From: Heliopora coerulea
Taxonomy: Eukaryota; Cnidaria; Anthozoa; Scleralcyonacea; Helioporidae
NCBI GenBank assembly: GCA_030142905.1
Contig: JASJOG010000114.1
Span: forward strand, 586,001-650,000
Direction: 5' to 3'
DNA: 64,000 nucleotides
Shown one piece after another: positions 26,302 to 37,050 of the stretch (position 1 is its first letter; each line of letters begins with the position of its first letter). Both the position numbers and the translations under genes were made by a program. Below the pieces are notes generated by a model. That model saw only the letters and a list, made by a program, of their open reading frames with translations. It ran no database searches and was not told the DNA's origin.

Positions 26302-29300
26302 ATGAATAACGAAGCCAATAATGACAATTCAATTAATTCAAAACGTGGTCGTGGAAGACCTAGAAAATATCCTTTTGGTTCTTTTGTAGGACCAAGACGG
26401 GAAAAAAGAGGTAGACCGGCAACATTACCTCCAGAAAAAAGACAAAGTGAGCGAATTTTTGCCAGAAATAGAGGAAGACCAAGAAAACATCAAGAAATTT
26501 CCTCGTCAATTTTAGACAAACCAATTATAGAAGAAAATTTACAAACACCTTTATTAAAAACAAAAAAAAATTTAAACAAAAATTTAAACAAAATTTTGGT
26601 TAACTCAAAGACAAAAACAAATAATTTATTTGATAATACTAAAGAAAAAATATTAAATTTATTTGATAAATACAACCCATTAAATAACAAAGGAACAGAA
26701 ACCCAGAGGGCAACGAAGTCAATAAAAAATTGGTTTAATTATTTGAAAGATAATGTTTCAGATATATTTAATAAATTACAAGGTAAAGTTACACAAGCAT
26801 CCGCCCCAACTGCAAAATTTGTATTGGATAAAGAAGCTCTAAATGTAACAAAAAGATATCAAATGGATTTGAAAAAGAGTAAATTAGTTTTATATGATCC
26901 TTTGACTCTTTTGAAAAAAATAAAACCATTGGTAATTGAAAAATTCAAAAAATATCCAAGCACAAAACAACAAATAACTCTTGTGTGTTTAATGGAAAAA
27001 ACAAATCCAGCAACAGGAGAAACAACTACAGATAATGCTCATTTTCATAGTTATTATGAAGAAATTTTTGAAGGAAATAATTTTGATGAAATATATGAAA
27101 AAATGACACAAAAAATTATTTTGAGTTTTGAAATATATATGTTAAATTCAAGTTTGTGGAAATTTAAATGTTCTTTGAAAATAATTCTCAATATTAATGA
27201 TATTAAAAGATTACTTGCTTCATCTTATATTCCTTTACCAGAATTTTTGAAAAATAAAAAAGCAATTATCAACCCACAAAATGAAGACCAAAAATGTTTA
27301 TTATGGTGTGTAGCAATAAATGAACTTTTAAAAACCACTCCTGATTTAAAAGATCCTGGAAGAATAACAAAAATTTTGAAAAAGAAAGCTGAAAGTTTTA
27401 ATGTGAAAGATATTAATTTTCCATGTGGATTTTCTGATATTGATAAATTTGAAAAAAATAATAACATTCCAATTAATTTATTTGGATATAACAGCAAACC
27501 CAACGGCAGCAGAGCTGCTGATGAAGGTCAGAAGGGTGGTAAAGCCGGTGAAATTTTTCCTTTGAGAGTAAGTAAGGTTGATTTGGATCGACAAGAAAAC
27601 CGACCGCGTGTAAATATATTGTTAATAACTAATGAAAATGGGGATCGACATTATTGTTTGATTGAAAATAAGAGTAGATTATTTTCAAGTCAGGTTAGTA
27701 AACACAAAGAAAAAACATATTTGCGATAATTGCTTTACAACATTTTAGTAAAGAAAATGTTTACAAAAATCATTTAGAATATTGTAAAGAGTATGAATGT
27801 GGAAAAACTGTTTATCCAGATAAAGGAGAAAAATTAAAGTTTAGAAATTTTGAGAGAATGCATGATGTTCCATTTGTAATTTATGCAGATTTTGAATGTT
27901 GTCTTAAAAATATAAACGATTGACCGGAGGTCACACCGCTTAGCGGTGTAGGAGATAAAACAAAACAAACCCAAAAACATGAACCATCTGGATATAGTTA
28001 TTTGATAAAATGTTTTGATGATAATTTATATAAACCAAAATTAGTAAAATGTTCTAAAAAACCCGGTGAACCTGATTTTGATATTTCATTAAAATTTGTA
28101 AAAAGTTTAGAAAAATATATGAGAAATTTAAATTTTCAAAAAAGATAATATTAAGTGAAAAGGATAAAGTAGATTTTAGAACTGCAGAAAATTGTTATGC
28201 TTGTGGAATCAAATTTGATAAAAAAGTTATGGATCATTGTCATTACACTGGAAAATATCGTGGAGCTGCTTGTGTTAGTTGTAATTCAAAAATGAAAAAT
28301 CCAAAATTTATCCCAGTTATATTTCATAATTTACAAAACTATGACAGTCGTTTGTTTATTAAAAATCTTGGTGTTTCAGAAGGTGAAATTGATTGTATAC
28401 CAAACACTGAGGAAAAATACATTTCATTTACAAAAGAATTTATTGTTGGTAAATATCAAAAAAACAGACATAATAACTAAAAAACAACTACAAAATAAAT
28501 CAAAAGAAAATATTATTGAGTGTGAAGAATTAATTATTGACAGTGAAACGACAGGGCCGCAGGTCCAGTATAAAATTAAAGAAATTGTTGAAGTAAAAAG
28601 AAAAATTAGATTTATTGATAGTTTTAAATTTATCCAAACTAGTTTATCAAATTTAGTTAATAATTTAGATAAAAATGAATTAAATATGTTAAAGAAATTT
28701 TATAAAAATGAAAAACAAAGGCAATTATTAACTAGAAAGGGTGTTTTTCCATATGATTGGTTTGATAGTATTCAAAAATTAAAAGAAGAAAAATTGCCTG
28801 ATAAAGAATGTTTTTATTCTAAATTAAATGATGAAGATTATGAACACGCACAAAATGTTTGGAATAAATTTAATATTAAAAATATGAGACAATATCATGA
28901 TTTATATTTAAAAACTGATGTGATGCTTTTAGCTGATGTATTTGAAATTTTTAGAAAAGTTTGTAAACAAAATTATAAATTAGATCCTGCTTGGTATTTT
29001 ACTTCACCTGGATTAGCTTGGGATGCAATGTTAAAAATTACAAAAATTGAATTGGACCTATTGTCTGATCTGCAAATGTATCTAATGATTGAAAAAGGAA
29101 TAAGAGGCGGAATTTCAACTATTGTAAAAAGATATGCAAAAGCAAATAACAAATATATGGACAGCGAAGCGAACGGAGTTCGATACAACCCTAAAGAAGA
29201 TAGTGTTTATCTTCCATATTTAGATGCAAATAATTTATATGGATGGGCAATGAGTAAAAAATTACCTGTGAAAGATTTCAAATGGATGAATGAAAATGAG

Positions 29301-30482
29301 TTAAATAATTGGGAAAAAATCGCAGACGACCCGAAGGCCGGCTGTATTTTAGAAGTTGATTTAGAATATCCAGAAGATTTACATGATTCACACAATGAGT
29401 ATCCTCTTGCACCAGAAAGATTAAAGGTTGGCCAAGTTGAAAAACTGATTCCAAATTTAAATAATAAAGAAAAATATGTTTTACATTGTGAAAACTTGAA
29501 ATTGTATGAAAAATTGGGGCTTCGTTGTACTCGAATTCACAAAGGAATTAAATTTTATGAAGAAGATTTCATGAAGCAATATATTGATTTGAATACAAAT
29601 TTGAGAACAAACGCAAAAAATGATTTTGAAAAAGATTTTTTCAAATTGATGAATAATTCAGTATTTGGAAAAACAATGGAAAATGTAAGAAATAGAGTTG
29701 ATATACAATTGGTAAATAGACAAGAAAAAGCATTAAAATTATTTTCAAAAAGTAATTTTAAAAGTAGAATGATATTTTCTGAAAATTTAATTGCAATACA
29801 TAAATATAAGACTAAAATTATGTTGAATAAACCAATATATTTAGGAATGAGTATATTGGATTTATCAAAAACTTTAATGTATGATTTTCATTATAATTAT
29901 ATTAAGAAAAAATACGGCGGAGCTGCATCATTATTATTTACCGATACAGATAGTTTAATGTATGAAATTAAAACCGAAGATTTTTATAAAGATATTTCTC
30001 CAGATGTAGAAAAAATGTTTGATACAAGTAATTACTTAAAAGATCATAAAAGTGGGATAAAAACTGGATTAAACAAAAAGGTTATTGGAATGATGAAAGA
30101 TGAATGTGGTGGAAAACAAATAGAAGAATTTGTTGGTTTGAGAGCAAAATTATATGCTTACAAAATGTGTGGAAACGGCAAAGACAACAAAGGAAAAGAA
30201 GAAAAAAAATGTAAAGGTGTTAAGAAAAATGTAATTAAAAAAGAAATAACATTCCAAAATTACAAAGATTGTTTATTTGATGGAGAAGAACAAATAAGAA
30301 AAATGAATTTGATAAGACATAGAAACCATGAACTGTATACAGAAAGTGTTGAAAAGATTGCTTTGTCATATAAAGATGACAAACAAAACATACTTGAAAA
30401 TAAAATAGACACTCTTGCATTTGGTCATTACATGAATGAAATGATTGACACTTATGAGAATATATTTGGATTTAAACCGTAA
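26302..30482 (+). pseudogene. Protein-primed DNA polymerase B with AT-hook N-terminus, broken
   Basis: The N-terminal segment (26302-27729, 475 codons) begins with three AT-hook-like RGRPRK/KRGRPA/NRGRPRK motifs and continues through the region usual in Polinton polymerases (EDQKCLLWCV). A zinc-finger-like region, Exo I (VIYADFEC near 27880), a DHCHYTGKYRGAA segment and Exo II (near 28330) follow in changing frames. Palm motifs A (YLDANNLYGWAM, about 29218), B (MNNSVFGKTMEN, about 29650) and C (LFTDTDSLMYE, about 29936) are intact in the last 713-codon frame. Lesions lie near 27727, 27775, 27922, 28145 and 28450. It replicates the element from terminal proteins; it is probably inactive here. 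Confidence 0.85.
27922..27949. repeat. Double GC hairpin introducing a stop in the polymerase
   Basis: GACC-GGA-GGTC (27922-27932) directly followed by ACACCGC-TTA-GCGGTGT (27933-27949). The frame carrying Exo I meets a TGA (27921-27923) at the start of this block and is open again after it, so the stop is contributed by the insertion-like sequence. It is the same style as the integrase cluster. Confidence 0.65.
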
Positions 30483-30532
30483 AATACTTTATCAGCAAAG
30501 CTGTTTAGCAAATAGACTTATTGTTTAAAATT

Positions 30533-30946
30533 CTGTCAAAAAAGGTAATTACCCGCTTGTCATTGAGGGGTTTTCCCCACATTCCATACATTCCAGATAT
30601 CCCTAACAACGGAGCAAACCGAAAATAGTTTTTTTGTTGACATCGAGTGAGGCTAGTTGTTAGGGAGATTGAGCATGTATGGAATGTTTGGAATTTGAAA
30701 AATGTTAGTCCGGTGATTCCCCCACGACACTTTGAAAAGTTTTGACCAAATTTGAAAATGTTTTGAAATTCTTGGTAACGTAATTAAATTCATGAAAGCG
30801 GCCGGAAGTTAAGTAAGCGAAACCGAAAGTGCCGTCATCAGAATAAAAAGGGAAACCCCCCACGACAGTTTGAAAAATTTTGACCAAATTTGAAAAATTT
30901 TGACCAAATTTGAAAATGCGCTAGAATCCCCACTATATAGACTACT
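30533..30946 (-). repeat. Right terminal inverted repeat of element B
   Basis: About 414 bp, the inverse of 12962-13379. It ends ACTACT, followed by the target duplication ATACAA. A CAGC-AAA-GCTG mini-palindrome (30493-30503) lies in the short gap after the polymerase stop. Confidence 0.93.
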
Positions 30947-31269
30947 ATACAATGAGGTTAACATTTATGTGGATATCTCGAACAGATCACTACAGCAATT
31001 GCCTGAGTACAGAGATCCCAACTTTATAAAATACTTATTTGAAAAAAAGTCATGAAAATAAAGAAAAAATCTGAAAGTGGTTATATCACACATTATGAAG
31101 TATCATGTAAAACTGAACAAAAGGATGATAATACAACATATTTAAAGGTTTATAGCTTGATTCTAACGTTTTGTTGTTGCACACAACAACATGATATGTA
31201 TTGAGATACTGACAAAAGGAAACAGCAGACTGAGATGTAGTGGAAATATCAAGAAACAAAAAGCCTTAA

Positions 31270-31717
31270 AATAAAGAAAGTGGAAAAGAGCCCATGTTGA
31301 CATTAAGTGATGGAATGAGTTTGCATATAAGAAGACTTTCTCCGACAAGAAGTTCAGAGTTGAAGGAAGATGACAAGATGTTGAAATCATCAGGCAAGAC
31401 AGGATGCTTGTAAGAGGAAGATTGACTCATTTTTTTTTTCCAGTAAGTGCAGAAATGCCCAAGTGCTCTGCGATTTGTGTGTGGAGAAGCCAACTTGTCT
31501 GGCCAACATACAACGAACTACATCATTGACACTTAAAATGGTAAACAACACGAGATCTCAAGGCCTTGGGAGTCCTGTCCTTAAGGATGAAAGTGAAACA
31601 GTCGGAAGTTAATGTGAGGGAAAGCACTGGAACATAACTTCCAAATCCAAGTGTGAATTTGGAGGCTATGTTGACCAGTGTAGGGAAGACAAAAGTAAAC
31701 AATTTTCTTAGGGGCAA
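31270..31717 (-). pseudogene. Penelope C-terminal (GIY-YIG-type) fragment, left arm
   Basis: The open piece 31523-31717 starts MPLRKLFTFVFPTLVNIASK, the same segment as in the right arm. Further left, in another frame, are HTNRRALGHF, SYKHPVLPDDFNILSSSF and LLICKLIPSLN, which correspond to the part after the GIY-YIG catalytic region. Frameshifts separate the pieces. The reverse-transcriptase domain is absent. Confidence 0.55.
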
Positions 31718-32023
31718 TGGGAAACTTTGGGGGAGGGTGAGAAAATCTCATCAAGAAACCAGCAAATGCATGTGTCTATAAACAAAATAGGATGACCATT
31801 AAGTAAAAGTGTTTTCTTCTACTTAATAAGGGAAGAAATTAATCCTACAATAGCTTTATTCCTTCCGTTTACAAAACACGATTAATTTCTTCCCTTCTTA
31901 ACTGCTATTTTAGTATTTGCTCCTCCTATTATATTTTTGACTCGCATCTTCAAAATCTTCAGAAAGACCTTTTACTTAATGTTTATCCTATTTCATTCAT
32001 AGACATGTATATTTGCAGATTTC

Positions 32024-32593
32024 TTGATAAGATTTTCTCACCATTCCCCAAACTTTCCGTTGCCTCTAAGAAAATTGTTTACTTTTGTCTTCCCAACACT
32101 GGTCAACATAGCCTCTAAATTCGCAATCAGATTTGGAAATTATGCTCCAGTGCTCTCCCTCACATTAACTTCCACTTTGTTTTCCATCCTTCTCTCCGAT
32201 TATCCCACAGGACAGAATTCCCCAGGCTTTGAGATCTCGTGTTGTTCATTGTATGTCAGCTGGACAGGTCAGCTTCTCCACACACGAATCTCAGAGCACT
32301 TGGGTATTTCTGCACTTACTAGCAAAAAACAAATCAATCCTCCTCCAACAAGCATCCTGTCACATGATTGTGACACTGGACACCCTATTTCACCTGATGC
32401 TTTCACCATCTTGTCTCCTTCCTTCAACTCAATCTATCACTTAATGCCAACATGGGCTCTTTTCCACTTTCTTTATTTTAAGACTTTCCATTTCTTGACA
32501 TTTCCACTACATTTCAGTCTGCTGTTTCCTTTTGTCTTTCCCACTTCCGTTCTTACGCGAATATCTCAATACACATGTAACATACCACTATAA
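32024..32593 (+). pseudogene. Penelope C-terminal (GIY-YIG-type) fragment, right arm
   Basis: A 189-codon frame with the connector PLRKLFTFVFPTLVNIASK, a degenerate SLYVSWTGQLLHTRISEHLG segment (the GIY-YIG family Y and R residues) and PISPDAFTILSPSF. This matches the endonuclease end of Penelope-like reverse transcriptases. The 5' two-thirds, including reverse transcriptase, is missing. The next 90 bp contain a CTGAGGA stretch followed by a short hairpin. Confidence 0.6.
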
Positions 32594-32759
32594 TATTTAT
32601 CACCTTGTAATATAATCTATTCATTCTCTGAGGATGTTGCGTGCAGCAATAAAATGTTAGAATTACACTATAAACCTTTAAATATGTTTTTTGCTGGGCT
32701 TTATTATTTCTTTTTTGTTTACGATTCCTGCCTGGTTCCTCTGTCACCAATAATACAAC

Positions 32760-33163
32760 ATGGCTTCCAATGCCACATACAAGACAGACAATGGGGAATT
32801 TTCAGACAATGGCTGGGAGAAACTTTGACACAATATGGATGAATTTTATGAGAATTTTAGAAAGGCTGAATTGAACAAAATAATGAAGCAAGCAGGTATT
32901 AGAACAGGGCTTGGATTATCATTGATTGTCTTGATAACCTCATTATTACTGACTCTCAAAAAGGCTGGAAGCGGATATAGTTGTTGTTAAACCATCAAAA
33001 AAAGGCTTCAAAACTAAAACCATCATTTACTGTCAAGACTGAACCAAGGTTTGAAATTAATAACATAGCCAAAAAGACAACAGGAGGGGGTTTAATATTC
33101 TCAGGAGACCATATATATTTAGTTGTAGGTAGGTTAATAATATATCTTGGAACCAGAAAATAA
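32760..33163 (+). pseudogene. Small membrane protein of Polinton copy E, broken
   Basis: An ATG at 32760 opens a short hydrophilic stretch that meets a stop, then a hydrophobic segment (GLGLSLIVLITSLLLTL, about 32912-32962) continues in an overlapping frame and a charged tail follows in a third. It is similar in design to the small membrane genes of element B but I could not match it to one of them. It precedes the copy E capsid gene by a 30-bp AT-rich stretch. Confidence 0.4.
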
Positions 33164-33189
33164 AATATATATTATAATATATAAATATT

Positions 33190-33745
33190 AACAGAGAATA
33201 CATTAATACCCAAATAAATCAATTATTGGGGGCAAGCGAACACACCACATTGTTACATTTAATCCTTCAACCGTAAATGCTGGTGAACAGTTATACATTA
33301 GAGTTCCAGCTTTATATAGAAATTACTGTCTTGTTCGACAAAGCTTGCATCTAGTTTTTGATTTAAAAGTCAGTAATACCAAGAATTATTTGAAAAATAA
33401 TTTAGCAAAACTTATTCAATCAAGATTGAAAATTCGTTATTTGGGGGAGACTATATACGATAATTCTAATTAATTTACTATTGAGACATGCAGAGGCCTT
33501 TGGCTTAGCAAGTTGCATAGAGAAGGTTTAGTCGAATATGGGATTGACAGCAAAAACCTGCAGAAGTTAATAAGTAAGGATGATTCAGGAGCTACATCAG
33601 GTAGTACTTTGAAAGTAGAAGATAAGCTAATGTTTGATATTTTCAGACCAACTATGTGATTAAAATTGTGTAAGGTTCTCGATAGTAATGGTTTGTCCTC
33701 ATACTATGATGAATAATTTGGAGTATTGTCAAGAATATTACTGCC
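33190..33745 (+). pseudogene. Major capsid protein of copy E, first part
   Basis: Clear matches to the element B capsid: RTHHIVTFNPSTVNAGEQLY, LVFDLKVSNTKNYL, RYLGETIYDNSN and LVEYGIDSKNLQKLISKDDS. Two stops interrupt. The match ends at about 33728, within the segment corresponding to capsid residue about 185, where element D and associated insertions begin. The rest of the same gene lies at 58596-59226, nearly 25 kb away. Confidence 0.7.
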
Positions 33746-34124
33746 CAGCATATTATTATTAAGGGTGAAAAGGCCTCTATGCTAAAAAATTACCAATCAG
33801 AGAGCCAGATTTTTTGAATGGACCAATGGGAAGGGCGGATTTGGGATTAGCAATGGGGCAGGTGACCTCTAATTTTTCTATTGACTATTTATAAGCAAAT
33901 TTAAATGAGAAACCTGGTGAATGGGTGACCACTCCATGCAATTGCACGCTCACTCGGAAGCAAAGTAATGGTGAAGGTTCAGCGAAGTGAAAAGTTACCG
34001 TTGAAGAATTTCTCGAAGCTTCCCAACTGGTTTTTTGGATCATGTGGTCGATAGCGAAGTCGGTTAGGGATGATTTTCCACACACTTGTTCTTTTCATTG
34101 CCAGGAAGACTTCTGTGGAGTTAG

Positions 34125-37050
34125 TCTAGTCAATCCAAGGCAAAAACAGACTGAACTCACCACAAATTGCAACAGAAATGACTTTGGTACCATTTTTTAG
34201 CAAATTTTCTCTAGTTTAACATAGTCAAAATCAGCCTAAATCGGATGAGTGGATCATATCCAATTTTAAGTGAATGTGAAGCAAGGTTTGCATGTGGAAA
34301 ACGTCATTTTGTAGGTAGTTGTTAGCCATCATGAAGACTATTAACAACCCAGTGGATACAAAATGAATGTTTCAGAAGTACAAAATACATTTTGTGTACA
34401 TCAGTGACTTCAATTACTTTATTTTAGTAAGACATAAAAGTCATGCAGCTCAAATAGCAGTGGAAAATAAAAAATAATGACTTACCAATGTGCAAAAATC
34501 AGATGTGGTTTTATAGTAAGTGGTAATGATTTTCTTAATGTGTATTTTTTGGTACCTGCTATCTCAAAGATGATTATTTGGAAAATTTGAATAAATTTGA
34601 TGTTCTTGTATTGCATCATAAAACAAATAATTTGTCATTTTTTAAGTGTCACATAGGCAACAAAACAGTATGGATGTTACGATTATCTTCACTTATTTCT
34701 TTTCAGTCTCTAGTTCACCTTTTTCCTTTTTTTTTTAATTTTGATTCATTTTGCTTTTTCTGTAGCAGTCTAATTAATTGTGCTGGCTTACTGGTGGCTT
34801 ACTGCTGAAATGTCTCCATTTTATTTACTTTTTCAGGCCAGGTGGAGGTTGTGGTGGCAGTTGCAAATTAAGTTTCAGAAAATTTAATTTCTTTATGTTT
34901 TCAGGCAAGGTGGTGGTGGCAGTTGCAAAATAAGTTTCAGCAAATTTAATTTTTTTATGTTCTGTTGCTTTATGCTTGGTAAGCAGTAAACTTATTAGGC
35001 ATCACTAATTTGTTTTCAGGATGAATATTAAAAAATAACAAGATGGACATCTGTGTGTTCTGCAAAGAGTCATATGGAACAGAACCAGTAACAACTTTAA
35101 CAGCTAAAGGCTGTGAGGGAATTGCAAGAGCATGTGAACTTAGACAAGAAACTGTCACTGTTGTGCCTGGTCGAAGAGTGCATGTAAAATGCAGGAAAGC
35201 ATTTTGCTCTTGTACAAAATATGGTGAATCTTTAAGAAATGACACAATGAGGCTCTGTTGTCAGAATGACGACCACCTAGTACTCGTCAAAGTCTTGGAA
35301 CTCAATTTGAGTACAAAAACAACTGTTTATTTTGTGGACAACCTGACAAATACTTGGGCAAAAAACATTCTCATAAGTTAGTGCGTGTCAGAACTGACAA
35401 TTTCAAGGACAGTGTCGAGAAGGTTTGTAAGACCCGAAATGACTCTTTGGCAAATACTGTCCAAGGAAGGATTGAGTATGCTCCGGACTTGTGTGCAGCA
35501 CAAACTTCAGGACAGGCTTACAAATCCCTCAGCAGTTTATGTCAGAAGACATACCTCCAAAACGTGCAAAAAGAAGAAGACCCAAAGATTCTCTTAGGTG
35601 TGATGCTTTCATAGAAGTGGCTGATTATATTGCATCTCATGATGATGGGCAAACAACTGTCAACATGCTCATTGAAAAAATGAGAGTACCTACCACCTGA
35701 TGTTGAACCTTATGGGCTTACCCACATGAAAGCCAATATACTGGACCATTTTGGTGAAGAAGTAATAATCACTGAAATTAATGGCAAACCCAATGTACTT
35801 ACTTTCGACATACTGCCGAAGTTATTATCAGTGACTTCTATAATGAACCTAAGGCTAATGACACGGATACTGAAAAGCTAAAAATCATTGAAGCTGTGGC
35901 CAAACTCCTCAAAACTGATATTAAGTCAATTGAAAAACGGAATGATGTATATCCCGATATCTCACAGATGTCATCTGTGGAAAGTGCACTGCTATTTCTA
36001 CCAGATTCTCTTCGTACATTTCTAGAACTGCTCTTTGTGGACAGCATGAGGTTGCACCTGTTCCACCAAAAGGTGTCTTCCAGTACGGCTTATGTGCAAC
36101 CACAGAGTCTACCTCCAACGTCTGCTGCATGCCAATTCCACAGCTTGCGAGTATACCGTCAGATTCAGCAGTGGTATGGGAATGACTTGCCTCCAGAGGA
36201 CTAGGGATGGATGATCCATGAAAATACAATGGTTCCTGTATCAACCAAACTGCATCCAGCTCCAGTATACCTCCTTGAAGCCATAAAATGCAATTGCAAG
36301 AGTGGCTGCAACACTCGACGTTGTGGATGTAGAAAGTTTGGGTTGAACTGCTCACTAGCATGTGGTGAATGTAAAGGAATCAGCTGCAGCAATTCCTCTC
36401 AAGTTGATATAGATGCTGACAGTGACAGTGATAGTGACAGTTAAGTATGCTGATGGTTCTGTTCATTGTCAGTTGATGTGAAAGTGCAAAACAAGATTTT
36501 ATAACGGTTGGTCTCGAGACTGTCATGTGTATATCTACTGTATAATTTGTTCAATATCAAAATGTGTTTGTTAATGTAAGATGCCAGATGTAATTTTCTC
36601 ACATTGTACGTAATTTGATGAACAGTAAATTGGCAAGAAAACAAATAACATGATTGCCTGTGGGTGTAGTATGTCAAATGTATTTACCAAACGTCTTGAG
36701 TTTATAGAAGGTAATTTCAATGTTGTTCCCTCTTGTGAAAGTTAGTTTTTGTAATAATTTCATGGATTATATTTCAGAATTATGTATGAATTATTCATAG
36801 CAGTTGAAATTGTGGTTTTCCTTAAGTGCTTTTGGTATATGTGACAGTATGGTGTATGGATCATGAAAACTTTTCCTCGATTTTTTCGGTAAAACGCATT
36901 CTATAAATAATAGTGTATTTAACCATGTTCTACCAACTGGATTTTGGCTGATTCTTTCTATGTTATTGCTTAGTTGATATAAAAACAAAAAAACATTATT
37001 TAATTTCTGTTGCAATTTGTGGTGGGCCTATCCTTAGATTGACTACACTA
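34125..37050. mobile_element. 2.9-kb transposon carrying a CXC-domain gene
   Basis: Ends are inverted repeats of about 50 bp (TAGTCAATCYAAGG near the tips, CACCACAAATTGCAACAGAAA further in), flanked by a 6-bp duplication AGTTAG (34119-34124 and 37051-37056). The uninterrupted target sequence is visible in neighbouring tandem units (GGAGTTAGTTTTGC at about 37210), proving an insertion. The only coding relic inside is the cysteine-rich protein at 35043-36444. The parts 34180-35040 and 36445-37000 hold no gene. I do not recognise the superfamily. Confidence 0.75.
35043..36444 (+). pseudogene. CXC (tesmin/TSO1-like) domain protein, broken and internally deleted
   Basis: An N-terminal zinc-finger-like domain (MDICVFCKESYGTEPVTTLT, then CRKAFC) opens the gene. 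A middle part in changing frames includes SDYxxAEWN-lacking, helical segments and a FLPDSLRTFLELLF motif near 35990. The C-terminus has a dense cysteine cluster (CNCKSGCNTRRCGCRKFGL, then CSLACGECKG) followed by an acidic Asp/Ser tail. CXC domains bind DNA. Similar long proteins are, to my knowledge, repeated in many invertebrate genomes. Five frames are needed to cover the gene, so it is dead. It is the sole gene of the surrounding 2.9-kb transposon. Confidence 0.65.

Larger units (their letters stand above)
12962..30946. mobile_element. Polinton/Maverick (adintovirus-type) element B, nearly complete
   Basis: 17,985 bp between inverted ends, flanked by a perfect 6-bp target duplication ATACAA (12956-12961 and 30947-30952). 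Ends start with AGTAG, and Polintons characteristically have AG..CT termini and 6-bp duplications. It encodes integrase, packaging ATPase, major and minor capsid proteins, fibre-like proteins and protein-primed DNA polymerase B. I did not recognise an adenain/Ulp1-type maturation protease. The two ends differ at only a handful of positions in about 415 bp, indicating a fairly recent insertion. It sits inside degraded copy E. Confidence 0.93.
31133..32725. mobile_element. Two Penelope-type elements arranged head to head
   Basis: Arms of about 750 bp, 31133-31890 (minus) and 31930-32682 (plus), are inverted copies meeting at an AAGGGAAGAAATTAATC hairpin near 31840-31915. Each arm carries a GIY-YIG-type C-terminal domain relic and the same 3' sequence. 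Head-to-head, 5'-truncated pairs are a known arrangement of Penelope-like elements. The tract 32683-32725 is also found in part at 3515-3550. Between element B and this unit (30953-31132) lies a short piece of broken Polinton coding-like sequence. Confidence 0.65.

Noticed and set aside
27921..27923. TGA read as a sense codon (alternative genetic code)
   Set aside because: The TGA lies at the edge of an insertion-like palindrome and other frames in the polymerase also break by frameshift; nothing else indicates recoding of TGA.
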